Source: Xestospongia bergquistia (taxonomy: Eukaryota > Porifera > Demospongiae > Haplosclerida > Petrosiidae). Taken from it: a stretch of DNA of 64,000 bases. Both the position numbers and the translations under genes were made by a program. Below, piece by piece: positions 1-11,030 of the stretch. Position 1 is the stretch's first letter, and each line of letters opens with the position of its first letter. Location: positions 4,035,001 through 4,099,000 of the forward strand of contig OZ014415.1 of the NCBI GenBank assembly GCA_963965975.1, read 5' to 3'. The notes below the pieces were generated by a model. The model saw only the letters and a program-made list of their open reading frames with translations. It was not told where the DNA came from and did no database searches.

Positions 1-408
1 CCTTCATCTTACTGTCAAATGTGACTAGCTCAGGTGTTGGTTGAGAAGTTGTATGATTAGATGTTGGTTGTGGTTGAGATGATTGTGTCATGTCTTCAGG
101 TAAAGATGGTCTGGGTTTTGGTTAATAAGGTGTATGAGTTGTATTATTAGATGTAACCAGGTTGGATTGTGGTTGAAATGGTTGTACTTATCGTTAGGTG
201 TGGAAACGTTGCATCTTATTGGTGATATTAAAATATCACCATTAGAAAAGAAATCAGGGAAAAATCCAGTACATGTTATTAAGGTACTGCTTAGGAAAGT
301 TGAGGAGTGAGTCATTGCAGAATGCATTATCCTACAACAACACAAACAACTATGACATTCATTTTGTGCAATGATCATAAAATAACTCATTATGTTCATC
401 AAAGCTAC
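1..408. other. Low-complexity GT-rich stretch with imperfect repeats
   Basis: The first ~230 bases repeat a GGTTGTGGTTGA-like phrase several times. Read on the minus strand the phrase gives short Pro/Gln/Thr/Ser-rich stretches, which could be a linker or tail downstream of the minus-strand integrase remnant that starts near 620. No conserved domain is visible and stops are frequent, so coding is only a possibility. Confidence 0.3.
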
Positions 409-411
409 TAG

Positions 412-575
412 TTTCACTTTCTTTATTGAGAGAGGTTAAGTGTGTTATCCAAGGAGGTAAGCTATTACTTTCACTTTCTTTATTGAGAGAGGTTAAGTGT
501 GTTATACAAGGAGGTAAGCTATTAGTTTTACTTTGTTTGTTGAGAGAAGGTTAACTGTTTTATCTGAGGTGGTAG
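412..575. repeat. 57-bp tandem repeat, about 2.8 copies
   Basis: The phrase TTTCACTTTCTTTATTGAG and its continuation through AAGGAGGTAAGCTATTA occurs at 412 and again at 469 with almost no change. A third, more diverged partial copy starts near 526. The period is 57 bp. It looks like a young minisatellite next to a decayed transposon gene; no function is evident. Confidence 0.85.
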
Positions 576-619
576 TGGCAGAATTATGTCATCAAGTAGA
601 TAGTTACTTATATATTCAT

Positions 620-1761
620 CAGGCTGGTCAATGTATGGTTTCACCACCATTAATTCTCAAAGTTACATTACTTAGATCAGCAACTTCTTGAAGAGAATAG
701 ATACCTTTGCCATAGCATTTGGTAATAATATATGGACCAGTATAACATTCATCCATTTTACCTCCTGCTTTTTTTATTCCTTTTCATATCTTTCTTTAAC
801 ACCTTCTCTTCAACTAAAAAGGCATTACGACAATCATGCTTTCTGTCAGAAATTTGTTTTTGCTTCTCTTGCGCTTTCGTAATATTGCTTTTAGCTACTT
901 CAAGTTTCTCTAGATGTTGACTAGTGATTTCTTGAACTGCTTGAGTATCACCTGTATCTTTAGATAGTTGCTCTAGTAGCTCTTCTTGACCTTTGTCATC
1001 AATTTCAATGTCAATTGGAAGGAAGGCTTTGCGACTGAACATAAGTTCAAATGGAGTGAAGGCAGTAGACTCATGAACTGAAGTATTATATGGATAATAT
1101 GCTTTTATAAACTCATCCCTCATATCTTTCTTGTCAAGGACAAATTAAACCAGCATACTCTGAAGTGTCAGATTATACCTTTCATTGACTCCATTTGCCT
1201 GTGATATAAATTAAATAAAGTGATTGAAAAAATCATACAATTACCTGAGGGTGGTAAAGGGTTAGGGAATATACGTTTAATTCCCAAATTATTTGATATC
1301 TCGTTATCTAGCTCATTCTTAAATTGCTTACCGTTGTCACTTGTTTTGACCTGAGGAATTCCCATCCTCATTAAGATCTAACAAAGTAAAAAAACACAAA
1401 TTGATGTAGCATCTACGCACCGATAGATTGAACTGTATCGATTCCTATAATTATATACCTTACTGACAGTTTTTGCAACACCTCAAGCACATTTATCGGC
1501 AGTGGGACAGCTTCCATGAACTTAGTGATGCATTCACTTAAAGCTAAGATATATCAGTTTCCTTGCCTTGAAGGTGGACTCATTGGGCCAATGAAATCTA
1601 TGCCAACATGATACCAAGGAGCTTTCACTGGCACTGGATATAACTATGGCGTTTGAGTGGTCGTTTTATGATTGATACATTGACAAATATCACATGAAGA
1701 TATCTAGAAACAACATGAAAAATGCTTAAATAAGTCAAGGCTCAGTGACAATTATATTACG

Positions 1762-1793
<32 letters not shown>

Positions 1794-1873
1794 CATACAT
1801 ACATGCATACATACATACATATATATATATATGTATATATATATTATATCATACTATGTTAATTATAAATATA

Positions 1874-1937
<64 letters not shown>

Positions 1938-1965
1938 CACATATATATATATATATATATACACA

Positions 1966-2047
<82 letters not shown>

Positions 2048-2526
2048 ATAATGTTATATATATATATGTGTATATATTATATCATATTATGTTAACTATT
2101 TAATCATAAAAGTTATCAGTCTCATTACCATTTTCTTTACATCTTTAACTATTCCAGTGCACATAAACCGCTCAGTAAACCTTCTAATAGTCTTCTTCTT
2201 ACCCATGTGACCAGCAGTTGGATCCAAGAGGCAAGCTTGAAGTATATTCAGCTACTCTTCTCTTGTTTTGAAGCTCAACTATCTATATAATTGATATGGT
2301 AAGTCAACAAAAGACTTTCTTTCATTATTACCTTGTCTTTCTTCTTCTTGAAAAACATCACTCCATTACGAATAACAAACATTCCAGCTTTTTTCCTGAT
2401 AGCTCTCTTTCGAAGATCACTACATTCTTCAGTGTATCTAGATTCAGTTAAGTAGAGGAAAGCATCATCGACTAGGTCAATGTCTTCAGGTTCTTCAACA
2501 AGAGCATATTTGTTAAAATCTTCCAT
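620..2526 (-). pseudogene. Decayed integrase gene, Ginger/gypsy type
   Basis: Fragments read right to left. At 2275-2526 is an N-terminal region with the phrase RKRAIRKKAGMFVIRNGVMF, typical of the segment before the integrase zinc finger. At 1168-1371 is a piece containing SDNGKQFKNE, equivalent to the second catalytic Asp block. At 758-1123 is the C-terminal part with FTPFELMFSRKAFLPID and a helical tail, followed to about 620 by a GPY-like segment (TGPYIITKCYGKGIYSL, in another frame). This order matches integrases of Ginger DNA transposons and close gypsy relatives. The gene is broken by stops, frameshifts and a long (AT)n tract at 1759-2068. No terminal repeats were found, so DNA transposon versus LTR element is undecided. 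Confidence 0.65.
1759..2068. repeat. (AT)n microsatellite with AC interruptions
   Basis: About 300 bases of nearly pure TA/AT dinucleotides, broken by short ACAT/ACAC steps with a period near 20-30 bases. Long translated 'ORFs' of Ile-Tyr repeats across this tract are artefacts. It lies inside the integrase pseudogene and separates its zinc-binding part from its catalytic part. Confidence 0.95.
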
Positions 2527-3699
2527 TGCTCTTTACTCTAAAAAACGTGGCAGCAATGTGTGAACACATGGATCTATTTTGGCAATATGGGTCCAGTCTT
2601 GGCGCGACTAAAATTGGAAAGAGGTCCAATTTTTTACCCGGTCCTATTTTTGAGAGGATTCGCGTACAATAATCATAGTTAATTAAAATTGGTTATTGTT
2701 CTCCTCTTTTACAGAGTAGGAGAATTAGTAGAATAGTATGTCAAAGAAACCATCAGGACTAGCAAAGAAAGGGAAACAAAATTAGAAAAAGAAGACAAGT
2801 TTTGCAGTTTAAAATCATTTCATATCATAGTCTCTGCCCACCTAATCTCTCCTGGTTCTATTAGAGCATGTTCTAGGACTAACTTGTATTAATGGCAATT
2901 CATTATCAGTAACATCAGAAACATCTATTATCCAGCTGGGTATATTGACAGTACAATATATTATAATATTATTATCCAATTTAATTATAGGAGTACATTA
3001 GTTCTGTATTATCCTAAGAAAAACAAGTACAGTCATATTATTAACCCTTCAAAGTATATAATGACTTCTGTTTATATACTGAAGATTGTTATATTAATAC
3101 AGGAAGCCCTTATCATGTGAGTTTCTCTTATATTCATTATATTGTAATTTATGTCTCATTAGTATGGGCACTCCTCTTTCTTCATGTATGGGACATCACC
3201 ATGTCCCCACCCACAGAAATAACTAAGTTCCTGGGACATGCTTTTGGTATCACACCATCATGTGACTGACTATCACATGACATATCCTCATTAGTGTTTA
3301 TCACCTAATCTACGTTATTTAATATCAGTTGGATATCAACATCATCAAAATATACACCTTTCGAATTGGAGAGCTGGCGTTCATATAGCTACAAATAAAA
3401 TAACTTCAATTGTATTTGACCACACCCTATTACTATAAATATGCATACATCAAAGGTCTACAGTATTGCATGTGCTGAAGATGGCAGCTATTTTGTCACA
3501 TAACAAAAGAACAAGGTAAATTACTAGACTATATTAATTGTGTTAACAAGCTTTATATTAGATTAAGCAAACACTTCCTTTTAATGGACGTTCAGCAATA
3601 TTAGGGAAACATCAAAACGATTGTTTTGTTGCTGTTAAATGTGTGCGTGTCATCTAGCTAGTTACACCTATGAGTTGACACAATCTGGTTTGCTATGTC
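2527..3699. other. No gene recognised
   Basis: AT-rich sequence without a supported reading frame. One short inverted repeat (GGGACAT-CACC-ATGTCCC near 3190-3220) is visible. The right end (about 3660-3699) is probably intron in front of the WD40 exon, since a plausible splice acceptor ends at 3699. Confidence 0.5.
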
Positions 3700-3897
3700 A
3701 GAGTCTCGAGAACTTGATAAATTAACTGACTTCAAGTCTGGTAGAGGCTATTGTCTTGAGTTGAGTGAGGAGTTTGTTATGTGTTGGTGTGGTGATGGTG
3801 TTATATGTCTTTTTGACCCCACTTTCCTTGAAGATATCGTCACTATCCCACGACCAAACCCACTTGGAATTAACCCCTCATCATCTCTTGATTCAAT
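3700..3897 (+). pseudogene. WD40 exon of WDR62/MAPKBP1 type
   Basis: An open exon bounded by an AG acceptor (ending 3699) and a GTAAGT donor (from 3898). The product contains CLELSEEFVMCWCGDGVICL followed by FDP and TIPRPNPLGIN, closely patterned on the WD40 repeat of WDR62/MAPKBP1 scaffold proteins in which a 'C-G-C-x-D-G-x-x-R-x-F' strand is followed by 'LPxPHxLGxD'. Those proteins scaffold JNK signalling. Only one further exon (4179-4274) is found nearby and the WD40 blades between them are missing, so this is called a gene fragment or pseudogene. A distant remaining gene outside the window cannot be excluded. Confidence 0.6.
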
Positions 3898-4178
3898 GTA
3901 AGTCCTTTGTTACTATATATTGTAAATTATCTATTGTCTTGTAGTCAATTTAGAAGTCAATCTGGTCAGTGTGCTGACACTATATTGTGGTTTTATTGTA
4001 GCTAGTTGTAATTTATAATGTTCACAGCTTGTAAATTTGGGATTTAAAAAATACCACACAAATTGATAAGACAAACCAAACTCATGTTTATATCACAATG
4101 CTTGTATATGAAATCTTTGTGTTAGTAATTAATACTTAAATAGTTTATAGAATGGATAAATGATTTATTTAATAATAG

Positions 4179-4274
4179 ATGTATCCTTTATTGGAAAAGG
4201 ATGGTCCACATCATCTTCCAACATTATCATATGTGATTTGCTCCTCTGATAATACCGTTCGATTTTGGAATTAT
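4179..4274 (+). pseudogene. Second WD40 exon of the WDR62/MAPKBP1-like fragment
   Basis: After an ATAG acceptor the frame reads a short proline/histidine segment and then ICSSDNTVRFWN, the classic end of a WD40 blade. In WDR62/MAPKBP1 the equivalent strand is 'T-C-S-S-D-N-T-I-R-x-W-N'. A donor-like GTATAA follows at 4275, before an in-frame TAA. The blade that should lie between this exon and the one at 3700-3897 is absent from the 280-base gap. Confidence 0.55.
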
Positions 4275-4599
4275 GTATAAGGTAATTTGTTTTAATTAGT
4301 AACAAATTACTCATAATAGAATGTTGGAGTGATTTAAGAACTGAAACAATTTATTTTGTTTTGTTGATTAGTCACAGAAAAAATACTTAATAAAGGCATA
4401 GGTTAGCTGTTATGATTGATTGACATCACATGAAGATCTGTGATTTAGGTAAATTACTCAAAGAAAACAAGTGCAACATTGTTGTTACCATGGATTATTG
4501 TATATTATTATATTATATATATTATATTATTATATTGCTATATACAGTCATATATATAGTATAAGAAAATTCATTGCAAAATTAAAATTGTAATTAACT

Positions 4600-5040
4600 G
4601 TATGTAAATTTAGCACATTGGGGTTGCTTCCTAGTAACTCGTGGTGTACTACTTTAATGCGATCATCCAGCTTCTTCAATTGTGCCTGGGTTTTTAACTT
4701 TTTTTTTCAGCTGAAAGGGCAGTCTCATAATCCTTTATTTTCACCAATGCTGCTTCAGGCTCATTTAGATCTGCCAATGTTAAGTCTGTTTGACATCAGA
4801 CAGACACAATGCTAGAATCTCCTGATTCTTGATCATTCAACTGGTTCTTCATCCATACCGTCATCTTGCTGTACACAATCAACTTCTCTCATGCTTTGTT
4901 TTCGCTCTACATGAGATCTTAGGCATGTGTATCAGCTTCTGCTAGTAATACTGGAACTACTACAGGAGCTGTGATATCCCAGATTCAAGGATGGTGCCCA
5001 GTCAGGGTTATTCTGTTCGTTGTACAGTGCAGGCTTTCCT
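4600..5040 (-). other. Possible minus-strand coding remnant with coiled-coil part
   Basis: On the minus strand, pieces in two frames read NNPDWAPSLNLGYHSS near 4960-5020, then an acidic stretch (QQDDGMDEEPVE), then a Lys/Glu/Gln-rich helical stretch (AQLKKLDDRIKVVHHE) near 4640-4690. The combination vaguely resembles the region between DNA-binding domain and catalytic core in some THAP-linked transposases, but no zinc-binding or catalytic motif is visible. Stops and at least one frameshift break it. Identity is uncertain. Confidence 0.25.
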
Positions 5041-5389
5041 AAATGAAGCACATCCATCATCAGCTGTCATAACAAGTCATGCTTACTTAATTAAATACCT
5101 AACAAATGATCTGAACAAACCCTTTCATGTTTTGATGGGTGCCTGGCTTTGCAACTGATTCTGGATAGCCACTGATTATACCTTAAACAATAAATGATTC
5201 CACGAGGGATGTGCATATATATATTTCGTACATATTATAGGCACCTTAGGCTGGAATGAAGCATGATGGCACTATACCATTTTTGTGTAAGCTTCTCAAC
5301 ATCTCCTTGGTTTTTAACTCATATGAATTCTGTAAAAACAATTTGCTGATCCTTTTAAGGCTCTGTTAGTACATCCAATCATGGAGGGT

Positions 5390-5800
5390 TGGATGGATAG
5401 ACTGATTGACAGATTGATGACAGACAGCTTACATATTTATTTCATTTTTACCAGTTAATTCTGAAAATTTCTGTTGAACAACCTGCTACAGGTAGTGAAG
5501 AGGATTACATCTCTGGGAAGAATCATTACAAGAACATCACTGCATGCATGTGTATTAACTAGTTATTAAAATATATTAATATTTTTTTCTAATTGATAGT
5601 ACTCAAGTATATTTGAATCAGAACACTTGCAATGTAAATATGATTATTATTAACATCATTATATAGTACTGGTTTATAAATATAAACATGCATAGAAATC
5701 ATACACTTCACAAAAGAATCAGTGACATGATACTTATCAGACTGAACATTATATAAAGACAGTAATTATAATCATTATCACAGTACAAAATGCAGTCTTC
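5390..5800. repeat. Dispersed repeat, copy 1 (partner at 59.7 kb)
   Basis: The segment from GGTTGGATGGATAGACTGAT through AATCAGTGACATGATACTTATCAG to TAATTATAATCATTATCAC is clearly related to 59710-59980, with many substitutions. Copy 1 has about 130 extra bases near 5465-5590 that the partner lacks. The repeat is non-coding as far as can be seen and is old, judging by divergence. Confidence 0.75.
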
Positions 5801-6340
5801 TCTCATTGTTCTGGACTCATTTCCACTTGCCAGTATCCACTTATCAGGTCTAATGTACTGAATAACTTTGAACCAGCTAAAGTACCCAGAGTATCATCTA
5901 CTCTGGGTAGAGGATAGACATCTTGTGACAGCATTTACTTTCTGATAGTCAACACAAAATATTGTAGTCCCATCTTTCTTTTGAATGAGTAATACTGGAG
6001 AAGGCCGGGGACTGTCTGATGTCTTCATGACATTTTTATCCAGAATTTCTCTTAGCAATTCCTTTCCTTGGCCTTTACGAAAGGGTGGGATCCTGCATAC
6101 AGGTTGACGAATCAGTTGAGACTGTCCCGTATCAATTCTATGCTTGATTTTGCCTGTGCCTATTATTCAAGGAGTAGTGCAAAAATTTGATCTTGTTGCT
6201 GTAAGTATAGTCTGTCACCTGACCTATTGACAATTTTCCATACATTATCACATTGGTCATCAGTGACTCTGGATATTCCCCTTACCTTCTTGTTAACTGC
6301 TGTAACTGAATTAACCGGCAAAGGTTCCATCCTCACTATT
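5800..6340 (-). pseudogene. Element G reverse transcriptase fragment
   Basis: Minus-strand frames read a block like LREILDKNVMKTSDSPRPSP, then VLLIQKKDGTTIFCVDYQKV, the canonical start of gypsy RT (the 'KKDG...R.CVDYR.LN' blocks), and further left a piece equivalent to 'LDLISGYWQV' (here reading RPDKWILASGN in a shifted frame). The catalytic YxDD block and everything after it are missing. At least two frame changes are present. Confidence 0.7.
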
Positions 6341-6545
6341 GTTGTGCCTTTAGAAATATATCTCGTGGGTTTAGCAGTTGTATAAGAAGTTGTGCACCTT
6401 GAGGCTAAACAACAGCTTTGGCAACCTTAGCTGCATTAAGTACTTCCTTTTCTCCTTCTATGATGCAGATCTTGTGGACAGACCATTTTTGGAATTGTTC
6501 CCAAGATCTCCACCTCACTACATGCAGGTATCTCCAAATCACTAT

Positions 6546-6950
6546 TTAGAACGACGTCAACAGGTAAGTCCTGTGTTGAGTTTGACTGCTTGCTTTTAAT
6601 TGGGACCTTTCCACGTCGTTTGTAGTGTAAAGATCTTTCATCGGGGTCATTTCAATTATACACTTATGCAATTTCAGAAAGTGTCGTCCTAAGATGATAT
6701 CAGTAGCAAGAGAATCAGCCGTGATGATATCAGATGAGAACTTTACTGCACAGTTCAATGTCGATATGTGTGGAACAATTTAGATTAAGCGGGCTCCCTT
6801 GTACTCCCACTAACTTCTTTCGAGTGGCACTTATCAGTTCTGCTCCAGGAGACCTTATTTTCTCCCATACATGGCTAGAGACAATACTTGCCACTGCACC
6901 GGTATCGATCAAAATGTTGACCAGATATCCGTTGACTCATCTTTCAACAA
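6546..6950 (-). pseudogene. Element G aspartic protease (retropepsin)
   Basis: Two overlapping frames make one domain: ILIDTGAVASIVSSHVW near 6870-6915 supplies the catalytic DTG, and TADSLATDIILGRHFLKLH near 6660-6720 supplies the flap-end ILGxxFL block of retropepsins. A frameshift lies near 6740. The enzyme would cut the gag-pol polyprotein. The active-site triplet is intact but the frame is not. Confidence 0.75.
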
Positions 6951-6989
6951 TATAATCTGACTCTGTATCTCCAGAAAAGGTAGGGATGT

Positions 6990-7796
6990 TAGTTTGACTT
7001 ACATGAGCCTTTTGTTCACCCTCGCCTGCCCAGCTCACAGCACTGAGGGTTTCTCGTTTCCCATCTGCAGTGATTTCTTCTTGAGAGAGAGACAGCTCCA
7101 AGAGACATGACCTTCAGTTCCACAGTTGAGGGGTTTCAATCTTTGTCTTCTTCCTCCACAGCTATTATTGCTGGTGCCTTGAGAACTTTTGTGTTGTATT
7201 GGATCATGTTCTCGTGTGGAAGTAAGCTTGATAACTTCAGATTCTTGATCTACAGTGATGGAGATTTGTCCAAGCCTACTTGGTCTTGAGGATAGTGAAT
7301 AGGACTCCATCTCTAATGTTAGACAGACTGCCTCTTCCACAGTTTTTGGTTTAGCTTGTTTGTCACTAAATGCAACTTGAGGATGGTTCAATTGAGCCAG
7401 GAACAGGTTCAATGCAAAACGTTCTCTAGCTTCTTCTGATAGCTCAGAGTAAGCTTTGTCTGCCAGCTGTTTGAAATTGTCCCAAAACAAGCTCCAATAG
7501 TCATTTCTCTTCTACATTCAGGTCTGCAGCTCCGCCATGTAAAGATCCTTATTACTCTATGGCTTAAATCGTAACTGCAACACATCAATCGCCTCCTGGA
7601 AGTAATTATAAGTAACTTCAGGCAGTCTCCTGAACACTGTCCCACCTCTACCTATCAATCGTACCCGCAACCACTTGAGTTTTGCCTCATCATCCCACTA
7701 ACACACAGTTGTGAGAACTGTCAAAATGGTCTATCTATTCGTCCCAGCTTTTTTCTCCAGTATAGATTTCAGGAAGAACAGGTGGATTACTCATCT
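6990..7796 (-). pseudogene. Element G gag
   Basis: The frame opens at an ATG near 7796 with MSNPPVLPEIYTGEKSWDE, the usual gag opening of a target-like 'P.YxGxxSWDEWxxHF' motif. It continues through a region reading WDNFKQLADKAYSELSEEAR to a single CCHC knuckle near 7090-7120 that reads LNCGTEGHVSWSC, in which the first Cys of the pair is lost. Stops at Arg/Trp positions break the first third. Confidence 0.75.
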
Positions 7797-8443
7797 TGCA
7801 TCTTTTCTTTGAACTTTGTTGCTTCTAGAAACGATCCTGCTCACTGTGTGAATTGTAACCCACTTGACAGCTAAGTTTTGCAGACTATCTCTTGTTATAA
7901 CAACAAATGCAATAATAATACTTATGAAAATATGTGAGATGACATATCTACTTAATTACAAAATCATAAAGAACATTCTAGTGAGTTCTTGAGATTACAT
8001 AACATTTCACACATTACTATAGTACTATATAGCTATATAGCACAATGGTTTTCAACAGACAACGTTTGTTGTACACAATTTTTATTGTATTATATAGCAC
8101 AATGGTTTTCAACAGAAACGTTTTATTGTAATACACTCATTACACTACATGTGTAATATTGTTTAATATGTTTTAGTTACTATTACATGTACATTATGCA
8201 AGGATAGGTAATGTTACATGTAGTGTATAATACATGTACTGTTATATAACAGGTAACCTTGCTATGTACTACATAGTATAGTCTTATTACTATCATATAT
8301 GTTATACTGGTAGTACTACATTTTATACTGACATTAATTGTGTTCTCTTAATATAGTCCTCAATGATGGTCAATTGTCAGTAGGGTTTATATTAGACTCT
8401 GATGACCTGATCATAACTGATATCAATCAAACAAGGGTATTGT
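7797..8443. other. Non-coding AT-rich stretch with a short duplicated phrase
   Basis: No reading frame is supported. The phrase TATATAGCACAATGGTTTTC occurs near 8030 and again near 8092, each followed by AACAG, suggesting a small tandem duplication of about 58 bp. The left part may be the untranslated leader of element G. The 3' LTR of element A begins at 8444. Confidence 0.5.
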
Positions 8444-8634
8444 TGTAGCTGAGGATGCAATGAAAACAAACTTTAACAGTAAAGAACTTTTTAACAACAG
8501 AACTAACAAACAGAACTGACAGAACTAAAACTTTAGAGCTATATATATTTATATACATATAAGGTTTCAACTGAGATTAAATAAAAAGGCCTAACAGAAA
8601 TAATAACTCAAAATGAATATTTATAGTTATCACA
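8444..8634 (-). repeat. Element A 3' LTR
   Basis: In element orientation it starts TGTGATAACTATAAATATTC at 8634 and ends GCATCCTCAGCTACA at 8444, about 191 bp, with TG...CA termini. It contains CTGTTAGGCCTTTTTATTTA, shared with the right LTR of A and both LTRs of B. A polypurine tract (GGGAGAG) lies immediately upstream in element orientation (8635-8642). Confidence 0.85.
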
Positions 8635-8659
8635 CTCTCCCTAACCGAGCTAAGAAATA

Positions 8660-9835
8660 TATGCACCAAATCTGTCAGCAGCTCTACGAACTCGAGATGA
8701 AAGACATACTAGCTGAGGTTGAGCAGGTGGAGATTTGGTAGGTAAAGTACTTGTAGGAGTAAATGTAATGTTACTATCAATAGATGGTGGAAAACTTCAA
8801 TTATCAAAATCATTATCAGTAACAGATCTGGACCTGTAACTTGAACTATTTCAGCAGGCAACCAAACTTTTGCTCTATGATAGTTGCAAGCAAAAACTGT
8901 GTCACCAACACTGAAAGGGCGGGGTGTTTTTTTGATGAACTAGAAGTTCGTTTAGCAGTCACTTTACGAGACATATCAGGATGCATCAAATCTAATGTTG
9001 TTCTTAACTTCCTTCCCATCGGAAGTTCTTGAGGTAACAGTTCTGTAGTGGAATGAGGTGTCATACGATAACAAGCTAAAAATATGAATAAATGAGACTT
9101 GATGTTGCCTTCCAGTTTCTTTAAAAATGACTTAAATGTCTGAACTCCACGTTCTATGAGATTATTGGAGCTTGGATGGCATGGTGAAGTACGTGTATGA
9201 TAAATACCACATTGCTTCATATACTCCTTAAATTTATGGCTATTGAAAGCTGGTCCATTGTCAGAAACTAGTTGTTCTAGGAGACCATGAGTGGAAAAAA
9301 CTTGTTGTAACTTTTGAATAGTAACTTCTGATGAGGTTGAATTAACAATATGAACTTCAAGCCACTTTTAATAAGCGTCGATTAGTATGAAAAATTCCCA
9401 AAAGTAAAGAGGTGCTTTTGCTGGCACTGGACGATTTGATTGACAGGTAAGACACCTTTCGACTTTACCATGAATATCAGAATCAATACCTGGCCACCAT
9501 ACATAAGAGCGAACTAACATTTTCATTTTAGTAATCCCTGGATAGGTTTCATGAAGTTGATTTAGAACAATATCCTGTCCTGCTGTTGGGATAACAACAT
9601 GACAACCTAATAATACACATCCGTCTAAAGCACTCTGTTCTGTGTACCTTGTATGAAATGGTAAGAGATCAGCTGTTGGTTTGGTAATATTCCAGACACA
9701 ATGTACTAATTTTCTGACACGAGACAATAGAGGATCCTTGTCTGTCCAGACTTTTATTTGAGAAGCCGTGACAATGGCCTGGTAAGTGATTGAGTACATG
9801 ACAAAGGTCACCTGGTAGGGGAACTTAAGAATCAT
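8660..9835 (-). pseudogene. Element A integrase
   Basis: The zinc-binding part is at 9430-9590, with LHETYPGITKMKMLVRSYVW and ERCLTCQSNRP giving the His and Cys pairs. The catalytic core follows: the block with the first Asp appears deleted (the frame jumps from KAPLYFWEFFILIDAY to a KWLEVH phrase), VSDNGPAF carries the second Asp near 9250, and NNLIERGVQTFK carries the Glu near 9150. The tail near 8840-8900 (TRTS..., QKFGCLL frame) spans the site where the Ginger transposon is inserted in element B. Several stops and frameshifts. Function would have been cDNA insertion. Confidence 0.8.
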
Positions 9836-10420
9836 TCAGATTAGTTTGGAGAAGTAATCTACTGAGGGCATCAGCTGTGGACATACTCTTCCCTGGTTTG
9901 TAGTTAATTGTGTACTGGTATGCAGCAAGGGTGTGTGCCCAACATTAAATTCTTGCTGAGGCCAATAGAGGAATTAGCTGAAATTCATTAATAAGTCATT
10001 CTGACGGATTGTGGTCTGAGTATAATGAGAAATGAGTACCATATAAATATTGGTGGAAACGTTTGACAGCAAAGATGGTAGCTAAAGCTTCTTTTTCTAG
10101 TTGAGAGTAGCTACGTTCTGCTGGAGTGAAAGTATAAGAGCCGAATGCTATTGGTTTTTCTGAATTGTCTGGCATCTTATGAGCCAGTACAGCTCCAATT
10201 CCATATGGGGATGAGAGTACAAGAGGCAAATGCTATTGGTTTTTCTTAATTGTCTGGCATCTTATGAGCCAGTACATCTCCAATTCCATATGGGGAAGCA
10301 TCAGCATATACTAATAATGTTTTTGTACTGTCAAAATTAACTAATAGCGCAGATGATTGCAGGAGTTCTTTAACTTTGTCAAAAGCGACTTGATGGCTCT
10401 GAGTCCAATTGCACTTACCA
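9836..10420 (-). pseudogene. Element A RNase H, distal copy
   Basis: Reads AHKMPDNSEKPIAFGSY, TPAERSYSQLEKEALATIFA and HFSLYSDH, the D-E-D blocks of gypsy RNase H. It joins the normal RT-RNase H linker phrase without the 67-bp insert seen in the neighbouring copy. A partial third repeat of the segment around 10205-10290 shows that copying happened more than once. The duplicated arrangement is not a normal element structure. Confidence 0.75.
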
Positions 10421-11030
10421 ATTTCAGACTTTTATTTGACAAGCCATAACAATAGCCTGGTCTAAGTGATTGAGTAGGTGACAAAGGACACCTGGTAGGG
10501 GAACTTGAGAATCATTCAGAGTGGTCTGAGAGGTAATCTACTGAGAGCATCAGCTGTGGACTTATACTTCCCTGGTTTGTACTTAATCGTGTACTGGTAT
10601 GCAGCAAGGGTGTGTGCCCAATGTTGAATTATTGTTGGGGCAATGGAGGAATTAGCTGAAATTCACTAAAAAGTCGTTCTAACAGTTTGTAGTCTAAGTA
10701 TAACGAGAAATGAGTACCATATAAATATTGGTGAAGACGTTTGACGGCAAAGATGGTAGCTAAAGCTTCTTTTTCTATTTGAGAGTAGTTACGTTCTGCT
10801 GGAGTGAGAGTACAAGAGGTAAATGCTATTGGTTTTTCTAAATTATCTGTTATCTTATGAGCCACTACAGCTCCAACTCCTTATGTGGAAGTATCAGCAT
10901 ATACTAATGGTTTTATACTGTCGAAATTAAAAAGCATTGTTGGAAAAGTAGCTGCCCACAGGCATGATTACAATAAATTTGCCACGCCATCAAAGAGTTA
11001 ACAGCGCAACTGATTATAGGTCTTTAACTT
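10421..11030 (-). pseudogene. Element A RNase H, proximal copy with 67-bp insert
   Basis: A second RNase H reading AHKITDNLEKPIAFTSC, TPAERNYSQIEKEALATIFA and HFSLYLDYKLLERLF. Over 78 residues it differs from the element B RNase H (26581-26817) at one residue only. It shares with B a 67-bp insert at 10931-10997. The distal copy is much less like B. This points to transfer of this segment between A-like and B-like elements. Confidence 0.8.
10931..10997. other. 67-bp insert flanked by TTAA
   Basis: Compared with the uninterrupted linker at about 10330-10350, this copy has 67 extra bases between two TTAA tetranucleotides (10927-10930 and 10998-11001). The uninterrupted version has one TTAA at the same spot. 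The same insert, also 67 bp and between TTAA repeats, is at 26449-26515 in element B on the other strand. TTAA duplication is the signature of piggyBac-type insertion, but the insert is very short and its ends do not show typical piggyBac termini. Confidence 0.7.

Larger units (their letters stand above)
5800..7796 (-). mobile_element. Truncated Ty3/gypsy element G (gag, protease, part of RT)
   Basis: Reading right to left: gag from an ATG near 7796, a degenerate zinc knuckle near 7100, a retropepsin with DTGA near 6900, and the first RT blocks down to about 5800, where the element stops inside RT. RNase H, integrase and LTRs are absent. All parts contain stops or frameshifts. Gag and protease sequence differ from the A/B, C/D and E families in this window, so G is a separate lineage. 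The left junction coincides with the dispersed repeat at 5390-5800. Confidence 0.8.

Noticed and set aside
412..575. Possible CRISPR-like array
   Set aside because: Contiguous tandem repeat without unique spacers, in eukaryotic DNA.
1745..2103. Long Ile/Tyr-repeat open reading frames
   Set aside because: They are translations of the (AT)n microsatellite in several frames and have no protein-like composition.
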